Positions 31,887-40,357 of a stretch of 64,000 nucleotides of DNA are shown piece by piece. The stretch's first letter is position 1, and each line of letters begins with the position of its first letter. The translations under genes were made by a program, and so were the position numbers. Below the pieces are notes generated by a model, which worked only from the letters and a program-made list of their open reading frames with translations, made no database searches and was not told the origin of the DNA. Where the stretch lies: NCBI RefSeq assembly GCF_003628305.1, contig NZ_RBZM01000011.1:1-64000 (forward strand), given 5' to 3'. The stretch is from Cohnella endophytica. Lineage in GTDB: Bacteria > Bacillota > Bacilli > Paenibacillales > Paenibacillaceae.

Positions 31887-33002
31887 ATGAGTACCGAGAC
31901 GACAGCGGCGGCCATCCGCTTCCCGTGCGCAAGCTGCGGGGGGCCGATGGTATTCGATACGGAAAGCCAGAATTTGAAATGCCAATACTGCGCCGCGGAA
32001 AAGACGATCGATAGCGTGGTCGGGGAAGCCAAGGAACACTCCTTCGACGATGAGGACGAGGACCTCGAAAGCTTGCATGATTGGGGAACGGAGCAGCAAG
32101 CCGTCCATTGCGAGGCTTGCGGAGGGGAAACGCTGATCCCGCCCGATCAGACGACGTCGCTATGCGTTTTTTGCGGGTCTCCTAAGGTTCTTCTGGAGGA
32201 AAACGTGCGCAGCATCCGTCCGGAATCGATTATCCCGTTCCAGGTGTCCCGCGACCAGGCGCTTAGCTCCTTCGCCTCCTGGAAGAAGAAACGATGGTTT
32301 CTCCCGAACGCGTTCAAAAAGCAGGACGTCCGTTCCGAGCTGAATAGCATTTATATTCCTTATTGGACTTACGATACCGAAACCTACTCCGTCTATACCG
32401 CAGAGGTCGGCGTTTATCATTACCGCACGGTTACCCGTACCCGGGTCGTCAACGGCAAGACGGAAACCTACACGACGACAGAGCGTTATACGGTTTGGCA
32501 TTATACGAACGGAGATTACGACCGCTCGTTCGACGATATTCTTATTCCCGCATCCGGGCATTACGACGAGAAGCTGCTAGAGAAGCTTGGCGACTTCAAT
32601 CTCGACGAACTGCACGCCTATAGACCGGAATACTTAAGCGGCTATATTTCCGAACGCTACTCGGTTACCCGCGAGGAAGGCTGGGAGGAAGCTCAAGACG
32701 TCGCGAACGGACAATTAAGAGATGAAATCAAGGATATTATCGGGGGCGACGAAATTCGTAACCTGAACATCCGAACCACCTTTGACGACATTACTTATAA
32801 GCATCTGCTGCTCCCGGTATGGAACGCTAGCTATACTTACAAATCCAAGCCCTTTTACTATATGGTCAACGGTCAGACGGGAACGGTATCCGGTCACGTC
32901 CCTCGCAGCGCCATCAAAATTACTTTTTTCACGTTGTTATGCCTGGGAGTCGCGGCTGCCGTCGTATTGTTCGTCATGAGCCAGCAGACGTCAACGACTT
33001 AA
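31887..33002 (+). CDS. YdjG-like zinc-ribbon membrane protein
   Basis: The 371-residue protein has two N-terminal zinc ribbons: FPCASCGG...CQYCAAE (residues ~12-40) and CEACGGE...CVFCGSP (~75-100). A soluble middle part follows, with repeated Tyr/Thr strands (YIPYWTYDTETYSVYTAEVG). One C-terminal membrane segment (~345-362, ITFFTLLCLGVAAAVVLFVM) is present. The start is ATG at 31887 after GGAGGCCAAG; the longer frame overlaps the upstream gene. It pairs with the YdjI-like gene as in the B. subtilis ydjGHI operon, where these proteins anchor PspA. That role is inferred here. Confidence 0.8.
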   Translation: MSTETTAAAIRFPCASCGGPMVFDTESQNLKCQYCAAEKTIDSVVGEAKEHSFDDEDEDLESLHDWGTEQQAVHCEACGGETLIPPDQTTSLCVFCGSPKVLLEENVRSIRPESIIPFQVSRDQALSSFASWKKKRWFLPNAFKKQDVRSELNSIYIPYWTYDTETYSVYTAEVGVYHYRTVTRTRVVNGKTETYTTTERYTVWHYTNGDYDRSFDDILIPASGHYDEKLLEKLGDFNLDELHAYRPEYLSGYISERYSVTREEGWEEAQDVANGQLRDEIKDIIGGDEIRNLNIRTTFDDITYKHLLLPVWNASYTYKSKPFYYMVNGQTGTVSGHVPRSAIKITFFTLLCLGVAAAVVLFVMSQQTSTT

Positions 33003-33028
33003 CCTCTCGCTTCAAACCAATGAGTGCA

Positions 33029-33064
33029 AGAACGGACGCGAACCTGCCGCCCGTTCTTTTTTTC
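33029..33064 (+). terminator. Terminator of the ydjI-ydjG-like operon
   Basis: AAGAACGG pairs with CCGTTCTT across ~14 bases (part of it weakly paired) and is followed by TTTTTTT. Confidence 0.8.
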
Positions 33065-33076
33065 GCGGAAAACGGC

Positions 33077-33136
33077 TTGACGCTATTTAATATTTAGCTT
33101 ATCATCTAAATATAAGATTTAGACAATTGGCTAAAT
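33077..33136 (+). promoter_or_regulatory. sdpRI promoter with two matching operators
   Basis: -35 TTGACG (33077-33082), 17-nt spacer, -10 TATCAT (33100-33105). Two dyads of the same design overlap it: TATTTAG-N8-CTAAATA at 33091-33112 and ATTTAG-N8-CTAAAT at 33117-33136. Centres are 25 bp apart. The first covers the -10, the second the start site. They are the likely SdpR-type operators. Confidence 0.8.
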
Positions 33137-33200
33137 ATCAAATAGTGGGATTCGCGCTCAAGCATTCACATACGTCAGCCATCCCCGAGGAGGAAGCCTC

Positions 33201-33467
33201 ATGAACGACGCCTTCAAGGCGCTCTCCGATCCGACCCGCCGCAAGATCCTCCAGCTTCTGAAAGAGAAGGACCTTAGCGCCGGGGACATCGCCGATCAAT
33301 TCGACATCTCCAAGCCGAGTATTTCCCATCACCTGAACATTCTAAAGCAAGCCCGTCTCGTGCAAGATGAACGCCAAGGGCAGAACATCATCTATTCCAT
33401 TAATCTGACCGTCATGCAAGAAGCCATGGGCTGGTTTCTCGGAATGATCGGTACCAAAGGAGACTAA
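33201..33467 (+). CDS. sdpR: ArsR-family repressor, SdpR-like
   Basis: An 88-residue winged-helix protein. It starts MNDAFKALSDPTRRKILQLL and has the recognition helix KPSISHHLNILKQARLV and a wing ERQGQNIIYSI, typical of the ArsR superfamily. There are no metal-binding cysteines. B. subtilis SdpR represses its own operon and is released when the immunity protein SdpI sequesters it at the membrane. The gene is 5 bases before an sdpI-like gene, and two near-identical dyads lie over the promoter, which supports autorepression. GAGGAGGAAGCC precedes the ATG. Confidence 0.88.
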   Translation: MNDAFKALSDPTRRKILQLLKEKDLSAGDIADQFDISKPSISHHLNILKQARLVQDERQGQNIIYSINLTVMQEAMGWFLGMIGTKGD

Positions 33468-33472
33468 CCGCT

Positions 33473-34156
33473 ATGACGACGAATTCGAACACGCCTGCCA
33501 AAACCTCTTGGCTCAATCATTCTTGGATCCTCATTGCCATTAACGTTCTGATTTTCATCGTAATGTTCCTAGTTTTTAACGATAAGCTTCCCGACAACGT
33601 GGCTTCCCATTACAACGTCCACGGGGAAGTAGACAGGACGATGGCGAAGTGGAGCTTCTGGCTTCTGTATGCCGGACTCGGCATCGCCCTGCCCGTGCTC
33701 ATCTCCTTATCTCGTTACATCGATCCGCGCCAAAGCAATTACGCCCGGTTTGAAGGCTACTTCTACTTGATACGGTGGGTAATCAGCTTGTTCCTTCAAG
33801 CTGTCTTCCTGTTCATCATCCTAGATAACGCGGGATATGACCTCCCGATGCCCAAGTTGATCGTTGGAGGCCTCGGAGTATTATGGATGCTGGTCGGCAA
33901 CCGAATGGGGCAGGTGCGCAGCAACTTCTTCATCGGGATCAGAACGCCCTGGGCGCTTATGGACGACGACAATTGGAGACACACGCACCGCCTGGGAGCC
34001 AAATTGTGGGTTGCGTCCGGCTTGCTCATGTTCGTTACGGCTTGGTTCGGATCCATGCCTTGGCGAATCGGAGTAACGATCGCCGGCGCGGCGGCCAGTT
34101 CGCTTATACCGACCGCATATTCCTACCTACTCTTCAAAAACAAAAGAAACGCCTAA
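33473..34156 (+). CDS. sdpI: SdpI-like membrane immunity/signal protein
   Basis: The 227-residue protein has six hydrophobic segments. The N-terminal DUF1648 part carries the motif DNVASHYNVHGEVDR (residues ~43-57). The C-terminal SdpI part has LGVLWMLVGNRMGQVRSNFFIGIRTPWAL and the WRHTHRLGAKLW motif. In B. subtilis SdpI protects against the SdpC toxin and signals to SdpR. No sdpABC toxin genes are in the window, so this may be an orphan immunity system against other bacteria's toxin, or may sense another stress. The neighbour downstream is convergent. Confidence 0.88.
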   Translation: MTTNSNTPAKTSWLNHSWILIAINVLIFIVMFLVFNDKLPDNVASHYNVHGEVDRTMAKWSFWLLYAGLGIALPVLISLSRYIDPRQSNYARFEGYFYLIRWVISLFLQAVFLFIILDNAGYDLPMPKLIVGGLGVLWMLVGNRMGQVRSNFFIGIRTPWALMDDDNWRHTHRLGAKLWVASGLLMFVTAWFGSMPWRIGVTIAGAAASSLIPTAYSYLLFKNKRNA

Positions 34157-34168
34157 GCGATGCTTTCC

Positions 34169-34486
34169 TTAGTGGCCGATTATTTTCAGTCCGATAACGG
34201 AACCTAAGACGAGACAGAGGAAAAAGATTCGGAGAACCTGGCGGGACTCCCCATAGAACAACATCCCGACAAGAGTCCCGCCCACGGTTCCGATCGCGGT
34301 CCAGATCGCGTAGGCAGTTCCCATCGAGATCGACTTCATCGCCACCGACAACAACAGGAAGCTGGCGACGAAGCCGCCTCCGAGCAACAGCATGCTCACC
34401 GCATCTTTTTTCAGATTATAACGATTCATTCCGATTACGCCGACTACTTCGAACAAACCCGCGCACACGAGCAACAACCAAGCCAT
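34169..34486 (-). CDS. SMR-family exporter subunit (second of pair)
   Basis: A 105-residue protein with four membrane helices, starting MAWLLLVCAGLFEVVGVIGM. The conserved Glu of the SMR family is in AGLFEVVGV (Glu13), and MGTAYAIWTAIGTVGG is the family loop. The ATG overlaps the stop of the upstream subunit by one base (TAATG). It is the partner in a heterodimeric small multidrug/guanidinium exporter of the YkkCD or Gdx kind. Regulation by the upstream guanidine-I riboswitch supports guanidinium as substrate. ORF extensions upstream are shadow. Confidence 0.85.
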   Translation of the reverse strand: MAWLLLVCAGLFEVVGVIGMNRYNLKKDAVSMLLLGGGFVASFLLLSVAMKSISMGTAYAIWTAIGTVGGTLVGMLFYGESRQVLRIFFLCLVLGSVIGLKIIGH

Positions 34487-34830
34487 TATTCCTCGACCTC
34501 CCGTTCGGAGCCGTGAGACGTCATTTTCAAACCCGCGATTCCGATAATCATGACGATAACCAACCCTATCTTGACTGCGTCCAGCGTCTCTCCGAAAAAA
34601 ATGGTTTCCGCCAACACCGTTCCCGCGGCGCCGATTCCCGTAAATATCGCATACGCCGTCCCCACCGGCAGGATGCGAGTGACATAGATCAAGCCCATGA
34701 AGCTGAGCACGATGCCGACGGCCGTCAACACCCACTCCCCTACATTATCCGCATGCTTTAGTCCCGATACCCAACCGACCTCGCACAATCCCGCCAACAA
34801 CAGCAATAACCAGAATCGATTACGATTCAT
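34486..34830 (-). CDS. SMR-family exporter subunit (first of pair)
   Basis: The 114-residue protein begins MNRNRFWLLLLLAGLCEVGWV with the invariant Glu of the SMR family at residue 17. Four hydrophobic helices follow, including the loop ILPVGTAYAIFTGIGAAGTVL. The tail GSEREVEE is acidic. The start at 34830 has GGAGGTGCGGC upstream. With its downstream partner it should form an asymmetric dimer moving a guanidinium cation out in exchange for protons. The ykkC-type riboswitch in the 5' leader points to guanidine as the natural substrate; paired SMR genes under this riboswitch are known in B. subtilis (ykkCD). Confidence 0.87.
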   Translation of the reverse strand: MNRNRFWLLLLLAGLCEVGWVSGLKHADNVGEWVLTAVGIVLSFMGLIYVTRILPVGTAYAIFTGIGAAGTVLAETIFFGETLDAVKIGLVIVMIIGIAGLKMTSHGSEREVEE

Positions 34831-34865
34831 GCCGCACCTCCGCTTCTCATTTTTCCCGATACGCA

Positions 34866-35040
34866 ACAAAAAACCCGAGCGCATCGAGGGTCCGCGCAAC
34901 GAAATACCGTCGCTTCGAACCGTCATCGATACTCCCGGGTTTTTATCCCGCCGTGTTCGTCTCCGCAATTCGCGAAAACGCGCTCCCTCTCGGACCGAAC
35001 CGACGCGCTTGCGGCGCGACGTGGAACCCTAGGCAGCCAA
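34866..35040 (-). promoter_or_regulatory. Guanidine-I (ykkC) riboswitch
   Basis: On the minus strand, between promoter and first SMR gene, the classic ykkC elements occur in order: GGCTGCCTAGGGTTCC (35037-35022), GGTCCGAGAG, then ACACGGCGGGATAAAAACC and CCCGGGAG ending near 34932. Downstream, GCTCGGGTTTTTTG (to 34866) forms a terminator tail. CTCGGGT can pair with ACCCGGGAG of the aptamer. Guanidine binding would hold the aptamer and prevent termination, so it is an ON switch. Aptamer limits are approximate. Confidence 0.93.
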
Positions 35041-35059
35041 TTCCTGATGATGTCATTCC

Positions 35060-35088
35060 AAAATACTTCAGCGGGCGGGGATAGTCAA
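35060..35088 (-). promoter_or_regulatory. Promoter of the guanidine riboswitch-SMR operon
   Basis: Minus strand: -35 TTGACT (35083-35088), 17-nt spacer, -10 TATTTT (35060-35065). The -35 overlaps the stop region of the minJ-like gene. Confidence 0.7.
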
Positions 35089-36509
35089 CCCTTTTTTCTT
35101 GGAATCGCGGAACTTCCCCGCGGCGGCAGTCCCGCATTCTCATCCGGTTCCGCCGCGGCTTCAGCCGCGAGCATTGCGGCTTGCTCGGCAGCCGCCTGCT
35201 CCGCCTCGGCTCGTTTCGCTTCCCGCTTAGCCAGCATCGTAGGCGAATTATTCAGCCTTCGCGCGCCCGCAGCCCGAAGTCCTTGCCAGATGGACGCCGA
35301 TCGGGGAGCCGCTACGAACTCTACGTCTTCGTCCGGCGCCAAGATCAACCCCAATTGATAATGTTCTCCTTCGTACCTGGCCCGTTGCACGAACCGAAGC
35401 TCGCCATTTCGATTAGCGACTTCCAGCTTACAGAACGCCGACTGCCGCTGAAGCGCGGCATGCAGCTGTTCTTTGTTCCGAACGACCGCTCCGTTCGCTT
35501 TGCGAATCACTTCTCCGGCTTCGAAACCCATCTCCACCGCCGGAGTGTTAGGTAACACCGCCAGCACTTTTACGCCCGTTCCATCCTGGGAATAGATCGG
35601 ATCTCGACCCGCTTCCCGCGAGCGGCTGAACAACAGCACGCCTTCATGCAACGCGAACGCGGCAACGGCAGCAACGACGCCAAGCCAGTCCACGTACTCC
35701 GCTCCGGCAGCCAAAGCCGCCACTATGATTCCGTATAGGATCAATGAGTTGCCCGAGCTTTTCGCTTTCTCTTGCGGCCAGAATGCCGTCGTACGATCGC
35801 TGAATCCGATCAATACGGGGAAAGCCAGCAGACTCCAAAGGGAGACATCTCCGCCGAAGAGCGGAGTCCACGGAAGCGTAAAGCCTTCCCCTGAAGCCGG
35901 GATGAGCCATAGCAGGGGAATCGGCCATACGCCCGTTAGCGAGTATGCTCCCATAGGCTTGCCTCGTTTGCCTTGGAGGAATAGGGGAATCGCTAGCTTA
36001 GCCCCCTGCAGCCGAACGAGAATTCCTTCCGCTACATGCAGCAAGCCTGCCAAGAACAATAAGCTAGGAACATCGATCGCGGATAACGTCTTCAGCGTCT
36101 CCTCGAAAGCGCCGGAAGAACCTTTTATTCCCGTCCAATCGGAAAGAGCCTGCAGCAGGCCTAACGCTCCCGCCGCATAAGCCAGACACACGTAACGCAA
36201 ACGGAACAAGGCCAATGCCGCCATCGCGACCCAGATGAACAATAACGTTTCCTTGGTCAACCCGACCCCCGCTCCGAAACCCATTCCCGCCAACGAGAGC
36301 AGGAATCCGACCCCGATACCCGCGGCGATCCTCGTTATCGTCAAATACAAGGTTCCATACAGCCGCACATGAAACAGCTTGCGCTGGAGGGCTGCGCCTT
36401 GTTTGGCATGCCAAATAACGAGCGCTATCGCAATATAAAAATAAGGTAACGAGAACAATCCGATCACGGCTTGTCCCGCTTCCCGCAAAATATCCAGCAG
36501 AGGATCCAC
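35085..36509 (-). CDS. minJ: MinJ-like PDZ membrane protein
   Basis: The protein has many hydrophobic segments (about eight, residues ~15-300) and then a cytoplasmic PDZ domain (~305-400; GVKVLAVLPNTPAVEMGFEAGEVIRKANG is split by the window's linker). It ends with an Ala/Glu-rich tail (AEQAAAEQAAMLAAEA). B. subtilis MinJ links DivIVA to MinCD in division-site selection and lies beside ctpB and ftsX, as here. The start is taken as GTG at 36509 because AGGGGAGGGG precedes it. The ATG at 36527 has no ribosome binding site and abuts a terminator. The gene is single, between a terminator and the riboswitch promoter. Confidence 0.75.
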   Translation of the reverse strand: MDPLLDILREAGQAVIGLFSLPYFYIAIALVIWHAKQGAALQRKLFHVRLYGTLYLTITRIAAGIGVGFLLSLAGMGFGAGVGLTKETLLFIWVAMAALALFRLRYVCLAYAAGALGLLQALSDWTGIKGSSGAFEETLKTLSAIDVPSLLFLAGLLHVAEGILVRLQGAKLAIPLFLQGKRGKPMGAYSLTGVWPIPLLWLIPASGEGFTLPWTPLFGGDVSLWSLLAFPVLIGFSDRTTAFWPQEKAKSSGNSLILYGIIVAALAAGAEYVDWLGVVAAVAAFALHEGVLLFSRSREAGRDPIYSQDGTGVKVLAVLPNTPAVEMGFEAGEVIRKANGAVVRNKEQLHAALQRQSAFCKLEVANRNGELRFVQRARYEGEHYQLGLILAPDEDVEFVAAPRSASIWQGLRAAGARRLNNSPTMLAKREAKRAEAEQAAAEQAAMLAAEAAAEPDENAGLPPRGSSAIPRKKG

Positions 36510-36528
36510 TTGCCCCTCCCCTTTCATG

Positions 36529-36558
36529 AAAAAGGAAGCTGGCCTAAGGCCAACCTCC
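36529..36558 (-). terminator. Terminator between ctpB and minJ
   Basis: On the minus strand GGAGGTTGGCC pairs with GGCCAGCTTCC (two G-T wobbles) around TTA and is followed by TTTTT. It separates ctpB from the minJ-like gene. Confidence 0.75.
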
Positions 36559-36612
36559 TAATGTATTCGACGAAAGCAAGAAAATTCCTTCCCTGCGGAT
36601 ATTGCTTATTAT

Positions 36613-38088
36613 TTACTTGGAAGCATTGGCCAATTCCCGAGCCTTTGCCAACGCTGCCTGCAATTGCTTATCGTTGCCCGCAATCAGCAAGTTGGAATAA
36701 AGCGCCTCTTCTAAGCGTTGCGCCGTCTCCGCCGTGACTTCCCCGGTCGCCTCCAACGATTCGCGCTTCTGAAAAGCTTTAAGCGCCAGAGCCGTTCCTT
36801 GGCTGAAATATCCGTCGTTTCGGTCCGCGGGGAATCCGACGCCAGCTAAAATATTCTGAAGATTCATGACTGCTTCTCCCGTGGTGTCGTACTTCATAAC
36901 GATATCCCTGGGAAGCCGGGAAGCTTGGAAGTAAGCCGGCTGCTCGACCGCAATATCCGGAGATATTCCTTTCTCGTGAATCCACGTCCCATCCGGCAGC
37001 AACCATTTATAAATAGTAAGCTTCATCAGGCTACGATCTCCAAGCTCATGAGGGTATGAGGCTTGCACCGTTCCTTTGCCGTATGTCTGCTCGCCGATGA
37101 GAATAGCGCCAGCCGATTGCTTGAGCGCACCCGCTAGAATTTCGGCCGCGCTCGCGCTGCCCTTGTTCATGAGCACGACGATAGGAACCCGGATACCGTT
37201 CTTGGCACCGTGAGTCGCCACGTCGACATTGCGTTTGCCGTCCCTGTATTCGGACTGGACGATCGGCTTGTCTTTCACCAGCAATTGATCCGCGATCTCG
37301 ATGACCGATTGGAGCATGCCTCCCGGGTTATCCCGCACGTCGATGACGAGCGCCTTCAACCCTTTGGCCCACATGGCTCCAAGCTCGTCCGCGAATTGTC
37401 CCGAAGTGTCTTCCGTGAATTGGTTAATCGTAATTTGGCCGACTCCGTCGGTTCCGAAATCCGCACTCACCGTTTGGAGATCTATGCGATCGCGAACGAG
37501 TTCCAAGTCCAGAGGTTCGGCAAGACCCTCGCGTCGAACCTTCAGCTTGGCCTTCGTCCCCTTGGGACCCCGGATCTTGGCGACCGCATCGTTAAGCTGC
37601 AGCCCTTGCAGATTGTCGCCGTTCACAGAGAGCAGAATATCTTTAGGCTGAAGTCCAGCCCGTTCCGCCGGAGATCCGCGGATCGGCGCCTCCACGACGA
37701 TAAAACCGTTAACGACGTTTAGAGTCGCTCCGATTCCCGTAAACGCGCCTTGCAACGAGTCGCTGAACTTCTCCGCTTCCTCTTCGGATTTGTATACCGA
37801 AAATGGATCGTTCAGCGATTCCACCATTCCCTGAACCGCGCCGTCGATCAGCTTGTTCCTATCCGCCGGCGCGATATAACGGTGTTCGATGAGTCCGACG
37901 GCTTTGTTGATCTTATCCAACTCCGCTTGATTAAGCCCATCCGCCATGTCGGATGATGCGACCCCGGGTCGCGAGTCTCGTGACTTCAACGCCCACCCGG
38001 AATATTCGAAAACGGCGTACGTCGCCATGCCGGCAACCAACGCCGTAACTATCATCATGGCAACAACGGTGCGACCTCGAAACCACAC
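36613..38088 (-). CDS. ctpB: S41 carboxyl-terminal processing protease, CtpB-like
   Basis: The 491-residue protease has an N-terminal membrane anchor (~8-28). A PDZ domain (residues ~110-195) contains GSPAERAGLQPKDILLSVNG. The catalytic Ser lies in LMNKGSASAAEILAGAL and the Lys in GEQTYGKGTVQ. A C-terminal peptidoglycan-binding-like region (~420-480) ends the protein. B. subtilis CtpB cleaves SpoIVFA during sporulation and is found beside ftsX, as here. ATG at 38088 has no strong ribosome binding site visible (TGGGGCTTACG), so the start is probable. Confidence 0.9.
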   Translation of the reverse strand: MWFRGRTVVAMMIVTALVAGMATYAVFEYSGWALKSRDSRPGVASSDMADGLNQAELDKINKAVGLIEHRYIAPADRNKLIDGAVQGMVESLNDPFSVYKSEEEAEKFSDSLQGAFTGIGATLNVVNGFIVVEAPIRGSPAERAGLQPKDILLSVNGDNLQGLQLNDAVAKIRGPKGTKAKLKVRREGLAEPLDLELVRDRIDLQTVSADFGTDGVGQITINQFTEDTSGQFADELGAMWAKGLKALVIDVRDNPGGMLQSVIEIADQLLVKDKPIVQSEYRDGKRNVDVATHGAKNGIRVPIVVLMNKGSASAAEILAGALKQSAGAILIGEQTYGKGTVQASYPHELGDRSLMKLTIYKWLLPDGTWIHEKGISPDIAVEQPAYFQASRLPRDIVMKYDTTGEAVMNLQNILAGVGFPADRNDGYFSQGTALALKAFQKRESLEATGEVTAETAQRLEEALYSNLLIAGNDKQLQAALAKARELANASK

Positions 38089-38215
38089 GTAAGCCCCACT
38101 CCTTGCCTCAGCGCTATTGTTAAACTATGACAACGGAAAAGCTATTATCCATATGGACGCCGAAACAGCCGACATCCGACCGGATCGTCGGAAAATCGGC
38201 TGTCCCTCGTGATCG

Positions 38216-39385
38216 TTATTTCAGATAAGGTTTGGGATCGACCGGTTCGGAATTTTTGCGCACTTCGAAATGCAAATGATTACCCGTCGATTGGCCGGTG
38301 GAGCCGACCAATCCGATTTTCTCCCCGCGTTTGACGGTTTCGCCCTTCTCGGCAATAATCTGGCTCATATGTCCGTACACCGTCCACAAACCGCCGCCGT
38401 GGTCGATGATGACGCAGTTGCCATAGCCGCTCCAGGATTGGGCGACGATGACGACGCCAGTCTCCGCCGCGTAGATCGGCGTCCCCTTGGGGGCGGCCAT
38501 ATCCATGCCCGCGTGAAGCTTTTTAGTATGCAAGATCGGATGGATCCGATAACCGAAATCCGAAGAAAGGCGCCATTCGGTCTTCAGAGGCATGCCCAGC
38601 TTGCCGCCCTTGTAATAATTTTTGATCCGATTTTTCTTGGCTTCGAGCGCGGAGGCTTGCTTCGCGAGCTCGGTCAGCTGTTTCTCCGATTCTTCGCTTA
38701 TCTCTTCCATATCCTCGATCTGCTTGGCGATCTTCGAGACGAGGACTTCTTTATCTTTCTCGTCTTGCTTGAGCTCGGCCTGATGGGACTCCATATCTTT
38801 GTATAACGCCTGGACGTCGACAAGCTCTTGTTCGCGCTGAACCTTCATCGCGGCCACTTCGTCCGTATATTTCTGTTTCTCGTCGGCGATGTTGCGGTCT
38901 TGGGTCGTGATCGACTCGACCGCGTCGAACCGGCTCAAGAAATCGGAGAAGCTTTTCGCGCTTAATAAGACGTCTAGATAAGAAACCGGCCCGGCGGTAT
39001 ACGCCATCCGGACGCGTTCGTCCATCAGCTTGTTCCGGGTATCCCGTTGCTTAATGGCTTCTTGCAGCTCTTCTCCGGTCAGGATCAGCTTTTCTTCCGC
39101 CGCCGCGATTTTCGCTTGCGTGCTTTCCAGGTTCTTCTGCACTTTGGCGATGCGATCCAACAGAGTCTGGATATCTTCTTTGGTGGCTTCCTGTTTGCCC
39201 GTCAATTCTTTGACGCTTTTCTCGGCGACTTTCTGATTATGGGCCGCCTTAGCCATGTCGTCCTTGAGTTTCTTGATGTCCTGTTCGATTTTCTCGACTT
39301 CGGAGAGAGCTTGTCCGTCATAAGGCCGAATCAGCACGGCCATCGTTAGCAAAATCGCTAACAGCAGCAGGAATTTCCTGGTCAC
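38216..39385 (-). CDS. EnvC-like murein hydrolase activator / M23 peptidase
   Basis: The 389-residue protein has a signal peptide (residues ~5-26). A long coiled coil (~28-255) follows, rich in Lys/Glu heptads. A LytM/M23 domain (~270-389) carries the metal-binding residues HAGMDMAAP and HLHFEVR, with GHM in TVYGHMSQ. Because the zinc residues are intact it may be an active endopeptidase, unlike E. coli EnvC, which is inactive. Located next to ftsX-ftsE, it is probably the extracellular hydrolase controlled by FtsEX; CwlO is the comparable B. subtilis partner. ATG at 39385 follows AAGGAGGATTCAC. Confidence 0.9.
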   Translation of the reverse strand: MTRKFLLLLAILLTMAVLIRPYDGQALSEVEKIEQDIKKLKDDMAKAAHNQKVAEKSVKELTGKQEATKEDIQTLLDRIAKVQKNLESTQAKIAAAEEKLILTGEELQEAIKQRDTRNKLMDERVRMAYTAGPVSYLDVLLSAKSFSDFLSRFDAVESITTQDRNIADEKQKYTDEVAAMKVQREQELVDVQALYKDMESHQAELKQDEKDKEVLVSKIAKQIEDMEEISEESEKQLTELAKQASALEAKKNRIKNYYKGGKLGMPLKTEWRLSSDFGYRIHPILHTKKLHAGMDMAAPKGTPIYAAETGVVIVAQSWSGYGNCVIIDHGGGLWTVYGHMSQIIAEKGETVKRGEKIGLVGSTGQSTGNHLHFEVRKNSEPVDPKPYLK

Positions 39386-39439
39386 GTGAATCCTCCTTCG
39401 GAAACGGGTTTGCCATCTCCAGCTATCGGTTAATTTAGA

Positions 39440-40357
39440 TTAGACCTTCAAGTACTTGCGCACGGAAATCGTACTTCCCCACACGCCGAGCAGCGTGCCG
39501 AGTATGACGATCGTGCCGCCAACGAGGGTTCTGACCTCGCTTACCGTAGAGAAGCGGATCATATACAAGCCGACCGTTGCGCTCGTCGATTGAACGAGCT
39601 GGGAATAGCCGTATAGTAGGACCAGCGTGCTCAGGAACGAACCGCCGAAGCCGATGATCGCGCCTTCGATGAAGAACGGCCAGCGAATGAAGTTGTTCGT
39701 CGCTCCGACGAGCTTCATGATCGAGATTTCCCTGCGGCGGGCGATAATGGTCATCTTGATCGTCGTGGAGATCAGGAACATCGCCATGACCGCGAGGCCA
39801 AGCACGATGAACAAGCCGATATTGCGCACCGCGTTCGTAATGCTGAACAGCTTGTCGATCGTTTCCTTGCCGTATTTCACTTTGGAGATCGACTTGGACG
39901 GGTCCGTCGTATTGATCGCTTCGATCTGCTTGGCGACGAAACCGACCTTCTGCGGATCGAACACTTCGACTTCGAAAGCGTCGGGCAACGGATTGTTTTC
40001 CTTCTCGTAGCCGTCCAAAGCCGCCTTTCCTTCTTCCCCCATGCTGTCGCGGAATCTGGTCAGGCCTTCATCCTTCGATACGAAGGTTACCGATTTGACT
40101 TCGGGAATGCGTTTGATCGACCGTTCGATCTCGTCTTCCTTGGCTTTGGCGGTATCCACTTGCATATAGACGGTTATCTGAACTTGATTATCTAATTGAT
40201 CCGCCAGTTTGTTCACGTTAAGCGCTAGCAGCATGAAGATCCCGAGTATGAACAAGGAAACCGCGATGGAACTCATCGACGCGAACGTCATCCAACCATT
40301 GCGGGCTACGTTCTTGAAGCCTTCGCGAATATGACGGCTAACGGTGCTAAATCTCAT
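39440..40357 (-). CDS. ftsX: Cell division protein FtsX
   Basis: The 305-residue permease-like subunit has four membrane helices (~25-45, ~180-205, ~230-255, ~280-300). The large extracellular loop (~50-175) binds the hydrolase, and the motif RRREISIMKLVGATNNFIRWPF sits just before the third helix. The first nine residues overlap ftsE, with the start 11 bases inside it. FtsEX transmits ATP hydrolysis across the membrane to activate a cell-wall hydrolase, here probably the adjacent M23 protein. It is co-transcribed with ftsE. Confidence 0.95.
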   Translation of the reverse strand: MRFSTVSRHIREGFKNVARNGWMTFASMSSIAVSLFILGIFMLLALNVNKLADQLDNQVQITVYMQVDTAKAKEDEIERSIKRIPEVKSVTFVSKDEGLTRFRDSMGEEGKAALDGYEKENNPLPDAFEVEVFDPQKVGFVAKQIEAINTTDPSKSISKVKYGKETIDKLFSITNAVRNIGLFIVLGLAVMAMFLISTTIKMTIIARRREISIMKLVGATNNFIRWPFFIEGAIIGFGGSFLSTLVLLYGYSQLVQSTSATVGLYMIRFSTVSEVRTLVGGTIVILGTLLGVWGSTISVRKYLKV

